Below are positions 44,804 to 53,893 of a stretch of 64,000 nucleotides of DNA, in pieces. The stretch covers positions 248,001 through 312,000 of the forward strand of contig CANLMI010000001.1 of assembly GCA_947492375.1 (NCBI GenBank), given 5' to 3'. The notes beneath the pieces were generated by a model. The model worked only from the letters and a program-made list of their open reading frames with translations, searched no databases and had not been told where the DNA came from. Made by a program: the position numbers and the translations under genes. The stretch's first letter is position 1. Each line of letters begins with the position of its first letter. The stretch is from an uncultured Kordiimonas sp. GTDB lineage: Bacteria; Pseudomonadota; Alphaproteobacteria; Sphingomonadales; Kordiimonadaceae.

Positions 44804-45691
44804 TCATTGTGTCGCCAGGTAATCAAAGGTTAATTCCTTGAGTTTACCATCTCGTTCTATTCGAATTTTGAAATTACTTGAATTGCCAATTTCTTCGACT
44901 AATTCGGCCATTGTTTCCAGTGTTCTGAACGGTGTGTTGTTTATAGACAGGAATACATCATTGGGTTTCAAACCTAGAGCAAGCAGGTCCACTTGGTTAC
45001 TATCTGCACTAATGATCCAACCATCAATAAGCCGACCCCGTTTTCTGGGTTGCATTCTTGCTGAAGCAACAAATGCTTCAATTTGACTTTTACGTACGCT
45101 GCCACCATTTTCCTTCGCGAGAGTAGGTAACGTATTTTGTGAACTATGGGATGCCGCGCTTCGTAAGCTGGACTGAACAGTTTCAGGGTCAACGCCGTCT
45201 AAATATAGACTTTCACGTAAACCGGCTCTCATAATTTCAACATGGGTCGCATAAATGGCAGTTAACTCTACTCCGTCAATAATTTCATCATTAATAGTGA
45301 AAACATATTCTTTCTGATCTGGCGTTCGAATAATTGCGCTTCCGTTTGTTTTATTATCCAAACTATGGCGTACACCAAATAATTTCAGATCCAGGCTGGT
45401 TTCCGGAGCCAACGTTTGCTCGACGGCGACTGGAGCACTATTAATAGTTCTATTGAAGGGGTCAAACTGAGTAAGAATATCAAAATTATCATTAAGGCTG
45501 CGGGCTGTTTGTGTTTTTGCAGCTAATGTGTTTGTCGGAGTTTCCGGTAAAGGGATATCGCCGAGAAATAATAACCAAAAGAAAGATGCGGCAAACCATG
45601 CAAGGGCTATAACAAGTATGGTTTCAATAAGTGCAACCATAAGCTTTAGCGGGGCAGTTGGTTTTAACGATGTTAAACTAAAGCTTTGCAT
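44804..45691 (-). CDS. gspC: Type II secretion protein C
   Basis: A 295-aa bitopic inner-membrane protein and first gene of the T2SS operon. A helix near residues 20-45 is followed by the homology region (LKLFGVRHSLDNKTNGSAIIRTPDQKE), which binds the secretin N0 domain, and a C-terminal PDZ-like domain (LGLKPNDVFLSINNTPFRTLETMAELVEEI). Its promoter should lie in the 222-base gap after it in coordinates (45692-45913), where I see no clear consensus. Confidence 0.93.
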   Translation of the reverse strand: MQSFSLTSLKPTAPLKLMVALIETILVIALAWFAASFFWLLFLGDIPLPETPTNTLAAKTQTARSLNDNFDILTQFDPFNRTINSAPVAVEQTLAPETSLDLKLFGVRHSLDNKTNGSAIIRTPDQKEYVFTINDEIIDGVELTAIYATHVEIMRAGLRESLYLDGVDPETVQSSLRSAASHSSQNTLPTLAKENGGSVRKSQIEAFVASARMQPRKRGRLIDGWIISADSNQVDLLALGLKPNDVFLSINNTPFRTLETMAELVEEIGNSSNFKIRIERDGKLKELTFDYLATQ

Positions 45692-45863
45692 CTAATCATT
45701 TTCTTCCATTGAGCGAGGCACCTACATCAATGTAATATCATATTGCTTGCTCAATACTCTATACAAACCAAACACTTGTTATTCGGCTAAAATACCCTTT
45801 TGTCAAGAAGCAGACGCTTTTAAGATGTGGTTTTTGAAGTGTTAGGGCTTTCTCCTGTTATCG

Positions 45864-45897
45864 AAAAAGAGGGGTTGCATTGTTGCAGCGCCCCTCT
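45864..45897 (-). terminator. Intrinsic terminator after the second TBDR
   Basis: On the minus strand AGAGGGG and CCCCTCT pair across a 16-base loop and are followed by five T residues, just past the TBDR stop at 45914. It separates this unit from the T2SS operon. Confidence 0.82.
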
Positions 45898-45913
45898 ATC
45901 AAAAGATTATTTC

Positions 45914-48538
45914 CTAGAATGAATATTTGAAACCAAGTTGAAAACTGCGACCAATGTCATATTGAAGGGATGTAAATTCTGCATCGGACTGCGTATCTTC
46001 AACCGTTAGTAGGAAGTCATCATTCAGGAGGTTACTTGCAGTGAAAGTTACTTCAAGAATATTTCCTCCGACTTCAAATTCCCGACCATAGATGAAGCGA
46101 AGATCGTAAAAGTCGTCCTCGATCACATCGGGAACGCCCGCAAGGCCAACATCAAAGATGCGGTTCCCTGTAAAATTGAAGAATAACCCTGCTTTTTCGC
46201 CATTTTCAAAGTCTTCAAAACCAAATTGAATGTTTGCAAGAAAGTCTGATTGCCCCTGAAGTCGTCGGGTACTGTTGGTTAACTGATCGCTATTGTTCGG
46301 ATCGATTGTGATTTCAGAATCAATATAAGTTGCGTTGGCTTTAAAGAAAAAATCACGTTCACCGAGCCAGTTCCAGCCAAACCAATCCTGAAGAAATAAA
46401 TCTTTCTCAAATTCGCCTTCGATACCCAAAACCTGAGCCGAGTCAGCATTGACGAAAGAACGTAGAGGTGTGTTACCAATTAGAGTGAATGACCGTTCAA
46501 TCGGGTTGGAAAGCTCTTTGTAGAACACACCGAGTGTTGCGCTTTCGCCGCTTTCGAAATAATGCTCGATCCGGGCGTCAAAGTTATCGATCGACGTCGG
46601 TACAAGGTCTTGGTTACCAACAGTTTGGAGGCCTGTGATGGTATCAATAAAGTTAGCGGTTGAAAGCTCGCGCAGGTCAGGGCGCGCCAATGTGCGTGAA
46701 TAGGCAAGACGCAATTGGTAGTTTTCAACGAATTCCCACGTTGCCGTTGCTGACGGTAAGAAACGATTGATATTTTGCTCGACAACAACAGGTTCACCGC
46801 TGATGCGGGTAAAAGATGATGTCAACTGATCAGAACTTTCATAGCGTGTACCAAACGCAAGGCGCAGGGTAGGGCTAATTTCAACATCAAACTGTATATA
46901 GGCTTGAATATTATCAAACTCTGCTGAAAAGTTATCAGAGGGGTCGGTAAATTCTTCGAGTTCAAATTGCCCCGGGCCAACATTTGCCGGGCCAAAAATA
47001 ATTTCTGGAATAAACGCCAGTAACTCTTGATTTACACCGGCTGGTGCATCGAACTGGAAACGCAGAAACTGGGAATCACGCGAGCGATCAAGATATGTGA
47101 AACCAGCTTTTATATCAACGGCTCTTTCGCCGAGCAAAATAGGTTGAACGATATCAAAACCGACTTCATACGTTTGGTCATCGAGTTCACCGAAAGATGT
47201 TAAGTTACTATCAGGCCCTGTTGAAAGTTCGAATGCCTGGGCGATGTTTTCATCAAAATCAAATGTTGTTTCGTTCCGAAGTGGGGCATCACGGTCTGCT
47301 CGCTTATAAGAAAGGCGCCAGTTGATTTCAGCCGGTTGGTTATCGCCGCCCAAAATGCCAATAATATGTTCGCCGGATAGCTGATTTGACCAGATTTGGC
47401 TTTCTACAAAGTCAAGGCGCGTAAAGGTACTGAGCGTGCCGGGGTCAGCACGAAATGACCCTGTTTCGATCAATACTTCTTTCACCGACTTTCTAAGAAG
47501 GATCGATGTTGCTTTGATCGAATTATCGGGGTCAAACTCGATACCACCAGAGAGAATGGCATTTAGATCAACAGTAAATTCTGTATTACGCCGACCACAA
47601 GTTTCCGCGACAGAGTCAAAATCGCTGGATGTCTGGCAGAATTCAGGTGCGATTTGGCCATCAATATTGATACCTGCATTTGTGACAGTAAATTCGTTTC
47701 TAACACCGTCTTTATTGGCGAAGTCAGTATCGTAATCGAGGGCAAAGATAAACCCGGCGTCAAAACTATCAAATTCATAACGGTTACCGAAGGCGAAATT
47801 AACACCAACATTTGGCCCGTTTGGCTCAAGGTCTGCTGAGTAAACCAAGGGCAGGCTCTCACCCGCTGCTTCAAGTTGATCCGGCGATAGGCCTTCAAGA
47901 AGAGGATTGGCTGCAAGAATATCAGGTAACTGGCGGAAACCGCCGGGAAACCCGAAAGCTTCACCGAAGTTACCATCATAACTCAAGCCGTCTTCAAAGG
48001 TACTAACGGTATTATATTCCGCTGACACACCTATGTTGAAGAATGGTTCGTCAGGGACGGCTTTTGAGCGAAGGTCAATGACACCGCCTGCAAACTCACC
48101 AGGATATTGTGGTGAATATGTTTTTTGTACCAAGACACTTTCGATAATGGCGGTTGGAAACAGGTCCAATGGAACCGCGCGGCGAAGAGGGTCTGGACTT
48201 GGAAGCTGTGAACCGTCCAATAGTGTACTTGAATAACGCTCATTCAAACCACGGACAAAAGGTATACCTTCGTTTCCGAGTGAAATGCCTGGAAGACGAG
48301 TTAAGGCAACTGCTATGTTACTGTCGCCAGTGCGCTGGAATTCTGTTGCATCCAGCACATTTGCGATTTCAGATGTTGACCGTTTCTCATCCGGTATAAA
48401 TTGACCAAGGACCTGGATTTCTTCAATGGGTCCGTCGTCTTCCTGGGTATCATCTTCTTGTGCAAAAACTTGTGCAGGAAGCACAAGTACAGTGGAGGCA
48501 AGAAGCATGCTTTTGAATGATAGATTTGTGGGTTTCAT
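45914..48538 (-). CDS. TonB-dependent receptor linked to the T2SS region
   Basis: An 874-aa outer-membrane receptor with a signal peptide (MLLASTVLVLPAQVFAQ), the TonB-box-like region IEEIQVLGQF, a plug (NIAVALTRLPGISLGNEGIPFVRGLNERYSS) and a barrel ending GRSFQLGFKYSF. It has no N-terminal secretin/STN signalling domain, so it is not tied to an anti-sigma system. It is the second gene of a unit with the duplicated lipoprotein, 81 bases downstream of it. The pairing resembles SusC/SusD-like receptor-lipoprotein pairs in layout, though the lipoprotein is unrelated to SusD. The ligand is unknown. The start at 48538 (ATG) is preferred over the GTG at 48547. Confidence 0.92.
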   Translation of the reverse strand: MKPTNLSFKSMLLASTVLVLPAQVFAQEDDTQEDDGPIEEIQVLGQFIPDEKRSTSEIANVLDATEFQRTGDSNIAVALTRLPGISLGNEGIPFVRGLNERYSSTLLDGSQLPSPDPLRRAVPLDLFPTAIIESVLVQKTYSPQYPGEFAGGVIDLRSKAVPDEPFFNIGVSAEYNTVSTFEDGLSYDGNFGEAFGFPGGFRQLPDILAANPLLEGLSPDQLEAAGESLPLVYSADLEPNGPNVGVNFAFGNRYEFDSFDAGFIFALDYDTDFANKDGVRNEFTVTNAGINIDGQIAPEFCQTSSDFDSVAETCGRRNTEFTVDLNAILSGGIEFDPDNSIKATSILLRKSVKEVLIETGSFRADPGTLSTFTRLDFVESQIWSNQLSGEHIIGILGGDNQPAEINWRLSYKRADRDAPLRNETTFDFDENIAQAFELSTGPDSNLTSFGELDDQTYEVGFDIVQPILLGERAVDIKAGFTYLDRSRDSQFLRFQFDAPAGVNQELLAFIPEIIFGPANVGPGQFELEEFTDPSDNFSAEFDNIQAYIQFDVEISPTLRLAFGTRYESSDQLTSSFTRISGEPVVVEQNINRFLPSATATWEFVENYQLRLAYSRTLARPDLRELSTANFIDTITGLQTVGNQDLVPTSIDNFDARIEHYFESGESATLGVFYKELSNPIERSFTLIGNTPLRSFVNADSAQVLGIEGEFEKDLFLQDWFGWNWLGERDFFFKANATYIDSEITIDPNNSDQLTNSTRRLQGQSDFLANIQFGFEDFENGEKAGLFFNFTGNRIFDVGLAGVPDVIEDDFYDLRFIYGREFEVGGNILEVTFTASNLLNDDFLLTVEDTQSDAEFTSLQYDIGRSFQLGFKYSF

Positions 48539-48618
48539 AGGAACCACCGTTGTTATTGTAAATTGATATGGTAGCGCCGCGATGAGTAATAAACTTATCG
48601 CGGCGAATTTTAATGGTC

Positions 48619-51423
48619 TTAGTTACCCAAGAAGATTGTCCAACCTGCTGTCCAATCGAGTGCACCGTCACCAGGTACAGCACCGATTGATGTTACAGGA
48701 TCAAAGAAGCTGTCGATTGCGTTTACGTTAACGACAGATACTGCGTTTTCGTTTGCGCCATTGATGAAAGAAACGCCGCCAGTTGCACGGGCAACCAGAG
48801 ATGTTGGGCCAGCATTGTTGTTTGGTTGATTATCAAAGAATACCTGAGTGTCAAACGGATCACCGTCCTCTACTTCGATCGGATCTGCGCAACCAAATAG
48901 TGTTGATTCGATTGTTAGATCGCCTGAAAGATTGTCAGGTGTTCCGGCAACTGCGAATGTTGTAGCACTATCAATATCATAACAAGCGTCAGGCCAGTTG
49001 GTTGCAACTGTGTTCCAGAGGCGAAGGCCTGTGCCGCGGCGTGGCAGAACTGCCGTGTCGCCAACACTTGCGCCAATCAGGGTCACATTTGAGACTTGTG
49101 GCAGCGCGCGCGGTGTCGCGTCTTCTGCGCCTTCACGGTTGTCACCTTCAAACCCGCGGTCTGAGTTAGACTGGTTTTCGTTCTGAACGATAAGAAGGTG
49201 TTGCACTCTCCCGCGCCAACCAAATGTCCAATCCATACTGTCATCGTCAGCGCCTGTAATCACAACATGTTTGGCGTCAACTGTACCGCCAAAGAACTCG
49301 ATACCATCATCAGCACCGTTATGAATTTGAAGGAAGTCAACTTCAGTGCCACGACCAACGCCCTGGAATGCGATACCATTCAATTCGTCAGTCGAGGTGA
49401 GAGGGTTTCCTGCAAATTCCACACGTGTGAAGAATAGTTGGCCACTGTCGTCATTATCATCGTTACCGCCGTACAGACCACTGTCGCCTTCGCCTTCTGC
49501 TTCACAGACACCACTATCACACGTGTTTATTGTTGCACGGCCGTTGATTACAAGGCCGCCCCACAAGGATGTATCTGTCGCAACATTTCTTGTTTCAGGG
49601 TCGAGCGCGGTGAATACAACGGGTGCTGTATTTGTACCGTTAGTGCGAAGCTGAGAACCACGGCTTACGATAAGAAGTGATTGCTGAGTTTCGCCTTGAA
49701 CGGTAACGCCAGAGTCGATTGTAAGTGTTGCTGTTTCTGCACTTGCGATAGGATTAGCTGCATCTGGGCCAGCGTCTTCACCAATCACGACTGCACCGCG
49801 AAGGAAATACTCAAGCCCGGCAACAAGGCGTGTGTCTTCAGTGATTGTGCCTTCAAGCACACAACCATCAGCTATGGGCGTTGTTGTAGACGGACATACC
49901 GGTGTGGAATTAAGGCCAAATGACCAGCCAAGTGTCCAGTTGTCGGATGGGTCATCGCTTGGAATAGCGCCTATATGATCAACACTATCGAAGAAACTAT
50001 TGATCGTGCTCACATCAACGGCTGGAACGGCGGCTTCTGCTGTACCGTTTATGAAGTTTGCAAGGGTAGACGGTCCAAAAACATTGTTGCTCTGATTTTG
50101 AATGAATGTTTCAAGAAGGAATGGGTCGCCGTCTTCGTCATCGGTTGGATCATTACAGTCAAACAACGTCGATTGTACGGTAAGGTCACCAGAGAGGTTG
50201 TCGGGTGTTCCTGCAACAGCGAATGTACTATTGCTATCAATATCAAAACATGCGTCAGGAAAGCCGGTTACAACAGCGTTAAAGATATTTGCTCCTGTAC
50301 CACGGCGTAGCAAGATACCTGTGTCACCAACGTCTGTTCCAACAAAGGTTAAGTTGGATAAGACGGGCTGTGCACGTGGTGTACTGTCTTCAGCGCCTTC
50401 GCGGTTGTCAGCTTCGATGCCGCGGTCAGAATTTGATTGATTTGGGTTTTGAACGACAAGAGCGAATTGAAGATTACCGCGCCACCCGAACGTCCAGTCG
50501 ATGCTGTCATCATCAGAACCTGTGATAATAAGGTGACGAACATTCACTGTGCCGCCGAAGAATTCAACGCCGTCGTCTGCGCCGTTGTGGACTTGAAGAA
50601 AATCAACAAGTGTTCCACTGCCAACGCCTTGAAACGCGATGCCATTTAATTCGTCTGTTGATGTAATCGGATTGCCCGCAAAAAGCACACGAACATATTC
50701 AAGAACGCCGCTGCTGTCCGCATCGTTGTTACCGCCGTACTGGCCACTATCGCCTTCACCCTCTGCTTCACAGATACCACTGTCACATGTGTTTAGTGTT
50801 GCCTGACCATTGATAATCAAGCCACCCCATTCGGATGTGAAGGGTTGCTCAAGGATCGGACCGTCAAATGCCGGGCGCGAGTTCAGCCCTAAATCTGCAC
50901 CAAAGCCAAGATCGAGTGCAGATGTAAAGGTTATTGGGTTGTTTACATCACCATCAGCAATCAGTTGTGAACCTCTGGCAACAATCAGGACGTCTTGTGC
51001 GGTAGCGCCGTAGATTGTTACACCGGGTTCAATTGTAAGTATTGCTGGATCAGCACCGGGGGCATTACCCTCAGGGCCTGCGTCTATCCCGATGCGTACA
51101 CTACCGTTCAATTGATATGTAATACCAGCAGTTAATGTTATGTTTTCTGTAATTGTACCGGATAGTTGGCATTGTTCATTTGTGCCAACCGTGATTGCGG
51201 TTGTGCCGGTCGGGCATGTAACGCTCGTTCCTCCGCCGCCACCTGTTCCGCCGCCTGTACCCCCACCTGTACTGCCGCCGCCAGTGCCGCCACCTGTACC
51301 AGTGCCCGGGTTAGGGCCTGTTGTGCCTGGTGATGCGATTTCAGTAGAACTGTCACCGCACGCAACAAGTGCAAGCGCTGTTGTTGCTGCAAGCAATGTG
51401 GTTTTGAAAGAATTAAAGGTCAT
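48619..51423 (-). CDS. Large internally duplicated beta-helix-like surface lipoprotein
   Basis: A 934-aa lipoprotein: lipobox LVAC with Cys22, a Gly/Thr linker at 32-66 and two homologous halves of about 430 residues. Each half begins with Cys-containing CP-x-GT and carries ITYQLNGSV-type strands, EWGGLIINGQA or LWGGLVINGRA, CDSGxCEAEGEGDSG, STDELNGIAFQGVG, HNGADDGxEFFGGTV, DDDSxDWTFGWRG and GTPDNLSGDL. Similar WGGLxxxG repeats occur in surface proteins paired with TBDRs in Bacteroidetes. The fold is probably a right-handed beta-helix (inference). The Asp-rich loops could bind calcium. It precedes a TBDR and lies between gspC and gspO, so it may reach the cell surface through the T2SS. Confidence 0.8.
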   Translation of the reverse strand: MTFNSFKTTLLAATTALALVACGDSSTEIASPGTTGPNPGTGTGGGTGGGSTGGGTGGGTGGGGGTSVTCPTGTTAITVGTNEQCQLSGTITENITLTAGITYQLNGSVRIGIDAGPEGNAPGADPAILTIEPGVTIYGATAQDVLIVARGSQLIADGDVNNPITFTSALDLGFGADLGLNSRPAFDGPILEQPFTSEWGGLIINGQATLNTCDSGICEAEGEGDSGQYGGNNDADSSGVLEYVRVLFAGNPITSTDELNGIAFQGVGSGTLVDFLQVHNGADDGVEFFGGTVNVRHLIITGSDDDSIDWTFGWRGNLQFALVVQNPNQSNSDRGIEADNREGAEDSTPRAQPVLSNLTFVGTDVGDTGILLRRGTGANIFNAVVTGFPDACFDIDSNSTFAVAGTPDNLSGDLTVQSTLFDCNDPTDDEDGDPFLLETFIQNQSNNVFGPSTLANFINGTAEAAVPAVDVSTINSFFDSVDHIGAIPSDDPSDNWTLGWSFGLNSTPVCPSTTTPIADGCVLEGTITEDTRLVAGLEYFLRGAVVIGEDAGPDAANPIASAETATLTIDSGVTVQGETQQSLLIVSRGSQLRTNGTNTAPVVFTALDPETRNVATDTSLWGGLVINGRATINTCDSGVCEAEGEGDSGLYGGNDDNDDSGQLFFTRVEFAGNPLTSTDELNGIAFQGVGRGTEVDFLQIHNGADDGIEFFGGTVDAKHVVITGADDDSMDWTFGWRGRVQHLLIVQNENQSNSDRGFEGDNREGAEDATPRALPQVSNVTLIGASVGDTAVLPRRGTGLRLWNTVATNWPDACYDIDSATTFAVAGTPDNLSGDLTIESTLFGCADPIEVEDGDPFDTQVFFDNQPNNNAGPTSLVARATGGVSFINGANENAVSVVNVNAIDSFFDPVTSIGAVPGDGALDWTAGWTIFLGN
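48622..49911 (-). repeat. Second half of the lipoprotein duplication
   Basis: Residues from about 505 to 933 repeat the first half domain by domain. DNA identity is still visible, for example in the stretches encoding AVAGTPDNLSGDLT (48921-48962 against 50181-50222), but the copies have diverged clearly. Confidence 0.85.
49912..51228 (-). repeat. First half of the lipoprotein duplication
   Basis: Residues about 66 to 504, the N-terminal copy. It contains an extra segment (LDLGFGADLGLNSRPAFDG) before EWGGLIINGQA that the second copy lacks. Confidence 0.85.
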
Positions 51424-51469
51424 AACATTCCCCGAATAAAGAGTATAAGATTTATTCTTTAACTTCGTG

Positions 51470-51537
51470 CTGGATAATTACCCCGGATAATTACCCCCGG
51501 ACAATTACCTTAGATAATTATACTGGATAGTTACCTC
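51470..51537. repeat. Five 13-14 bp tandem repeats upstream of the lipoprotein gene
   Basis: Units resembling GGATAATTACCCC start at 51472, 51485, 51499, 51512 and 51525. The array ends about 50 bases ahead of the lipoprotein ATG, on the promoter side. The unit is shorter than one and a half helical turns and not self-complementary as a whole, although TAATTA inside is. Confidence 0.85.
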
Positions 51538-51672
51538 AGCATTTGAGACATGCTGTTAGGCAAGAAATGTTACAGTTTTTTAATATTGGTTGCTGGTAAT
51601 TTATGTTTAAAGAAAATGTCACATAACTGTAATCGTTAACAGCCTTTAACCTTATTTTATTTCAATAATGAC

Positions 51673-52215
51673 TTAAAATGCGACATATTTGCTTGACCAA
51701 ACAGTCCAGAATCCAATGCAGAGATAGGGGCCGAAGGGAATAGCTGTCCTTGAGTCGAGTTTTTTGCCGAAAAATGATTGAATTGTTACAATGAGAAGCG
51801 CTGAAACTGATGCGGTTAGCAAGACGAACGGCAATCCTTGCCAGCCAAGCCATGCGCCTGCTGCCGCTAAAAATTTAGCATCGCCTAATCCGATAGCTTC
51901 AATATTTCGGCGCTTTAGGTAATAAGCTCTTAATACCCAAATTACGGCATATCCGACTATTGCACCGTAAATATAGTCAAAAGGCGCGATAGTGCGGGCG
52001 ATGACGAGATGCCATAGCAGCCCTGCTGCCATTAAGGGCAAGGTTGCATGGTTTGGCAGGCGAAACATTTGAAGGTCGATCAGTGTTAGGTATGTCAAAA
52101 CATAAAGAATGAAAATACTAACGATAATTATAGGAAACGGGGCAGACAGGAAAATGGGCACTAATAATAGGGTGGCTATTATTGTTCCCCAAATACCGTG
52201 CTTCAATGTTGGCAT
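51673..52215 (-). CDS. gspO: Prepilin peptidase (A24 family, catalytic domain only)
   Basis: A 180-aa polytopic inner-membrane aspartic protease that cleaves the leader of the pseudopilins. The two catalytic Asp are in LTLIDLQMFRLPN (Asp47) and GLGDAKF (Asp112). The N-terminal methyltransferase domain and zinc CxxC pairs of full-length PilD/GspO are absent, so N-methylation must be done otherwise or not at all. It lies upstream of the lipoprotein and TBDR on the same strand, with 249 bases between, and apart from the main gspC-N operon. Confidence 0.9.
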   Translation of the reverse strand: MPTLKHGIWGTIIATLLLVPIFLSAPFPIIIVSIFILYVLTYLTLIDLQMFRLPNHATLPLMAAGLLWHLVIARTIAPFDYIYGAIVGYAVIWVLRAYYLKRRNIEAIGLGDAKFLAAAGAWLGWQGLPFVLLTASVSALLIVTIQSFFGKKLDSRTAIPFGPYLCIGFWTVWSSKYVAF

Positions 52216-52238
52216 TGGCTTTGCCCCTTTATCTTTCG

Positions 52239-52302
52239 CTGAATGTTATAGGCCCTGAATATTACGGGCCCTGAATATTACAGGTCCTGAATGCAACAGG
52301 CG
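52239..52302. repeat. Four 16 bp tandem repeats upstream of gspO
   Basis: CTGAAT starts recur at 52239, 52255, 52271 and 52287 with exact 16-base spacing; the unit is about CCTGAATATTACAGGC. The array begins 24 bases ahead of the gspO ATG and sits in the divergent spacer shared with the MBL hydrolase gene. Confidence 0.85.
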
Positions 52303-52409
52303 ATGTTCATTATGTCATTCGAACGACTTGTAACACTTGCACCAATTAAGCGGCAAGGTTAGGTTGCTATATATGTATATATTTGCTTGCATTTGAATTG
52401 GAGATCACC

Positions 52410-53063
52410 GTGCTGAAAGCGCAAATTGTTCCCGTGACCAGTTTTTCACAAAATTGTAGTATTATTTGGTGTAGTGAAACCATGGAAGCAGCCTTTGTTG
52501 ATCCGGGCGGCGATGTGAATAAATTACTGGAAACTAGCGAAAAGCTGGGTGTGAATATCATCAAAATTTTCCTGACACATGGGCACCTTGATCATGCCGG
52601 CGGGGCTGCTGACCTGAAGGAGAAATTTGATTTGCCAATCATTGGGCCGCATGTTGATGATCTTTTCTGGTTGGACGGTATTGAAGAGCAGGCGGCGCAG
52701 TATGGGATGTCTGGCCTTCGGTGCTGTGTGCCTGATGAATGGCTGAATGACGGTGACACGGTAACGCTGGGTAATTTATCGCTTGATGTTATTCATTGCC
52801 CTGGCCACACGCCCGGTCATGTTGTTTTTTATGAGAAGAATACCAATGTCGCTTTTGTTGGTGATGTATTGTTCAAAGGATCGATCGGCAGAACTGATTT
52901 TCCTAAAGGGAATTTCAATGACCTTGTTAGTGCGATCACCAAGAAACTCTGGCCGCTTGGTAATGAAGTTACTTTCGTGCCAGGTCATGGCCCGCTTTCT
53001 ACATTTGGGGCGGAACGTGAAAGCAACCCATTTGTGGGTGATCAAGTGCTTGCAAAGGCTTAA
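52410..53063 (+). CDS. MBL-fold metallo-hydrolase (glyoxalase II-like, YcbL type)
   Basis: A 217-aa zinc hydrolase. The metal site is THGHLDH (HxHxDH, residues 57-62), with further His in CPGHTPGH, Asp in VGDVLF and His in PGHGP. The small size and SIGRTDFPKGN segment match the YcbL-type glyoxalase II-like group, which hydrolyses thioesters such as S-lactoylglutathione. The start is GTG at 52410, with GGAG ahead of it; an upstream TTG in the same frame at 52383 is less likely. No operon partner is evident. Confidence 0.88.
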   Translation: MLKAQIVPVTSFSQNCSIIWCSETMEAAFVDPGGDVNKLLETSEKLGVNIIKIFLTHGHLDHAGGAADLKEKFDLPIIGPHVDDLFWLDGIEEQAAQYGMSGLRCCVPDEWLNDGDTVTLGNLSLDVIHCPGHTPGHVVFYEKNTNVAFVGDVLFKGSIGRTDFPKGNFNDLVSAITKKLWPLGNEVTFVPGHGPLSTFGAERESNPFVGDQVLAKA

Positions 53064-53178
53064 ATTATTATCGAACTGTGGCTGGTTTAAGGGTTACTGC
53101 AATGCCTTAAGGTGTTTCTAACTTTAGGCTATGTCACTTCTTTTGTTATTCATACTCATACTCATAAAAGTCTAAATC

Positions 53179-53784
53179 ATGCATTTTTCTACATCGGATA
53201 TTCCGGCGTCCACAGCCTATAGGTTATTAACGTCATCAATAGTTCCCCGACCGATTGCCTTTGTCACATCGATAAGCGCAGATGGTATTGTTAATGCAGC
53301 ACCATTCAGTTTTTTCAACGCAATGGGTAGTGAGCCACCAGTCGTTGCTTTGGGTTTTGAGCCAAAGGCTGATGGTGGTGTGAAAGATACACCCCGCAAT
53401 ATAATGGAAATGCAGGAATTTGTTGTCAATATCGTAGATGAGCCGCTTTCCGGTCAGATGAATATTTCTGCTGGCGCGTTTCATGAAGGTCAGAGCGAAA
53501 TAGAAATAGCAAAACTTGAAACTGTTGGTTCCTTAGCGGTAAAGCCACCTCGGCTAGTTGCTTCCCCGGTTAGTATGGAGTGCACATTATTTCAGCAAAT
53601 CCCTCTAAGCGGTGGCGGGGTGATTATTATAGGCGAGGTCGTTTATTTTCATGTTCGTGATGATATCATTCAAGAAACGGAACCGCTTCGGATAGATGTT
53701 AACAAACTAGGGGCAATAGCGAGATTAGCAGGGCCGGATTATGCAAGGATTACCGACCAGTTTCAGATCAAGCGTCCTGAATAA
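53179..53784 (+). CDS. Flavin reductase-like FMN-binding split-barrel protein
   Basis: A 201-aa protein of the flavin reductase/flavoredoxin group. The FMN-binding start is STAYRLLTSSIVPRPIAFVTSISADGIVNAAPFSFFNAMGSEPPVVALGF, followed by KDTPRNIMEMQEFVVNIV and a C-terminal GGGVIIIGEVVYFHV. These proteins bind FMN and reduce flavin with NAD(P)H. It is the only gene of this kind in the window; a role as reductase for the distant halogenases is conceivable but not supported by position. Confidence 0.88.
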   Translation: MHFSTSDIPASTAYRLLTSSIVPRPIAFVTSISADGIVNAAPFSFFNAMGSEPPVVALGFEPKADGGVKDTPRNIMEMQEFVVNIVDEPLSGQMNISAGAFHEGQSEIEIAKLETVGSLAVKPPRLVASPVSMECTLFQQIPLSGGGVIIIGEVVYFHVRDDIIQETEPLRIDVNKLGAIARLAGPDYARITDQFQIKRPE

Positions 53785-53893
53785 TTGTTTGTTTTCGCAC
53801 AGAGATTAAAAGCAGCATATAAAGCAAAGGGTTAGTGACTGGAAATACGCAGAAAGCTGTAGTATATAAGATTATATGCTAGGGGGCTTTGTA

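Noticed and set aside
33852-45691. Type IV pilus or competence system instead of T2SS
   Set aside because: The presence and order of gspC, D, E, F, G, H, I, J, K, L, M, N, including GspC with a PDZ-like domain and GspK, is specific for a type II secretion system.
45914-48538. Signalling TBDR with anti-sigma partner
   Set aside because: There is no N-terminal STN domain and no sigma/anti-sigma pair nearby.
51470-52302. Possible CRISPR-like arrays
   Set aside because: The two arrays have 13-16 bp units directly abutting with no unique spacers, and no cas gene is nearby.
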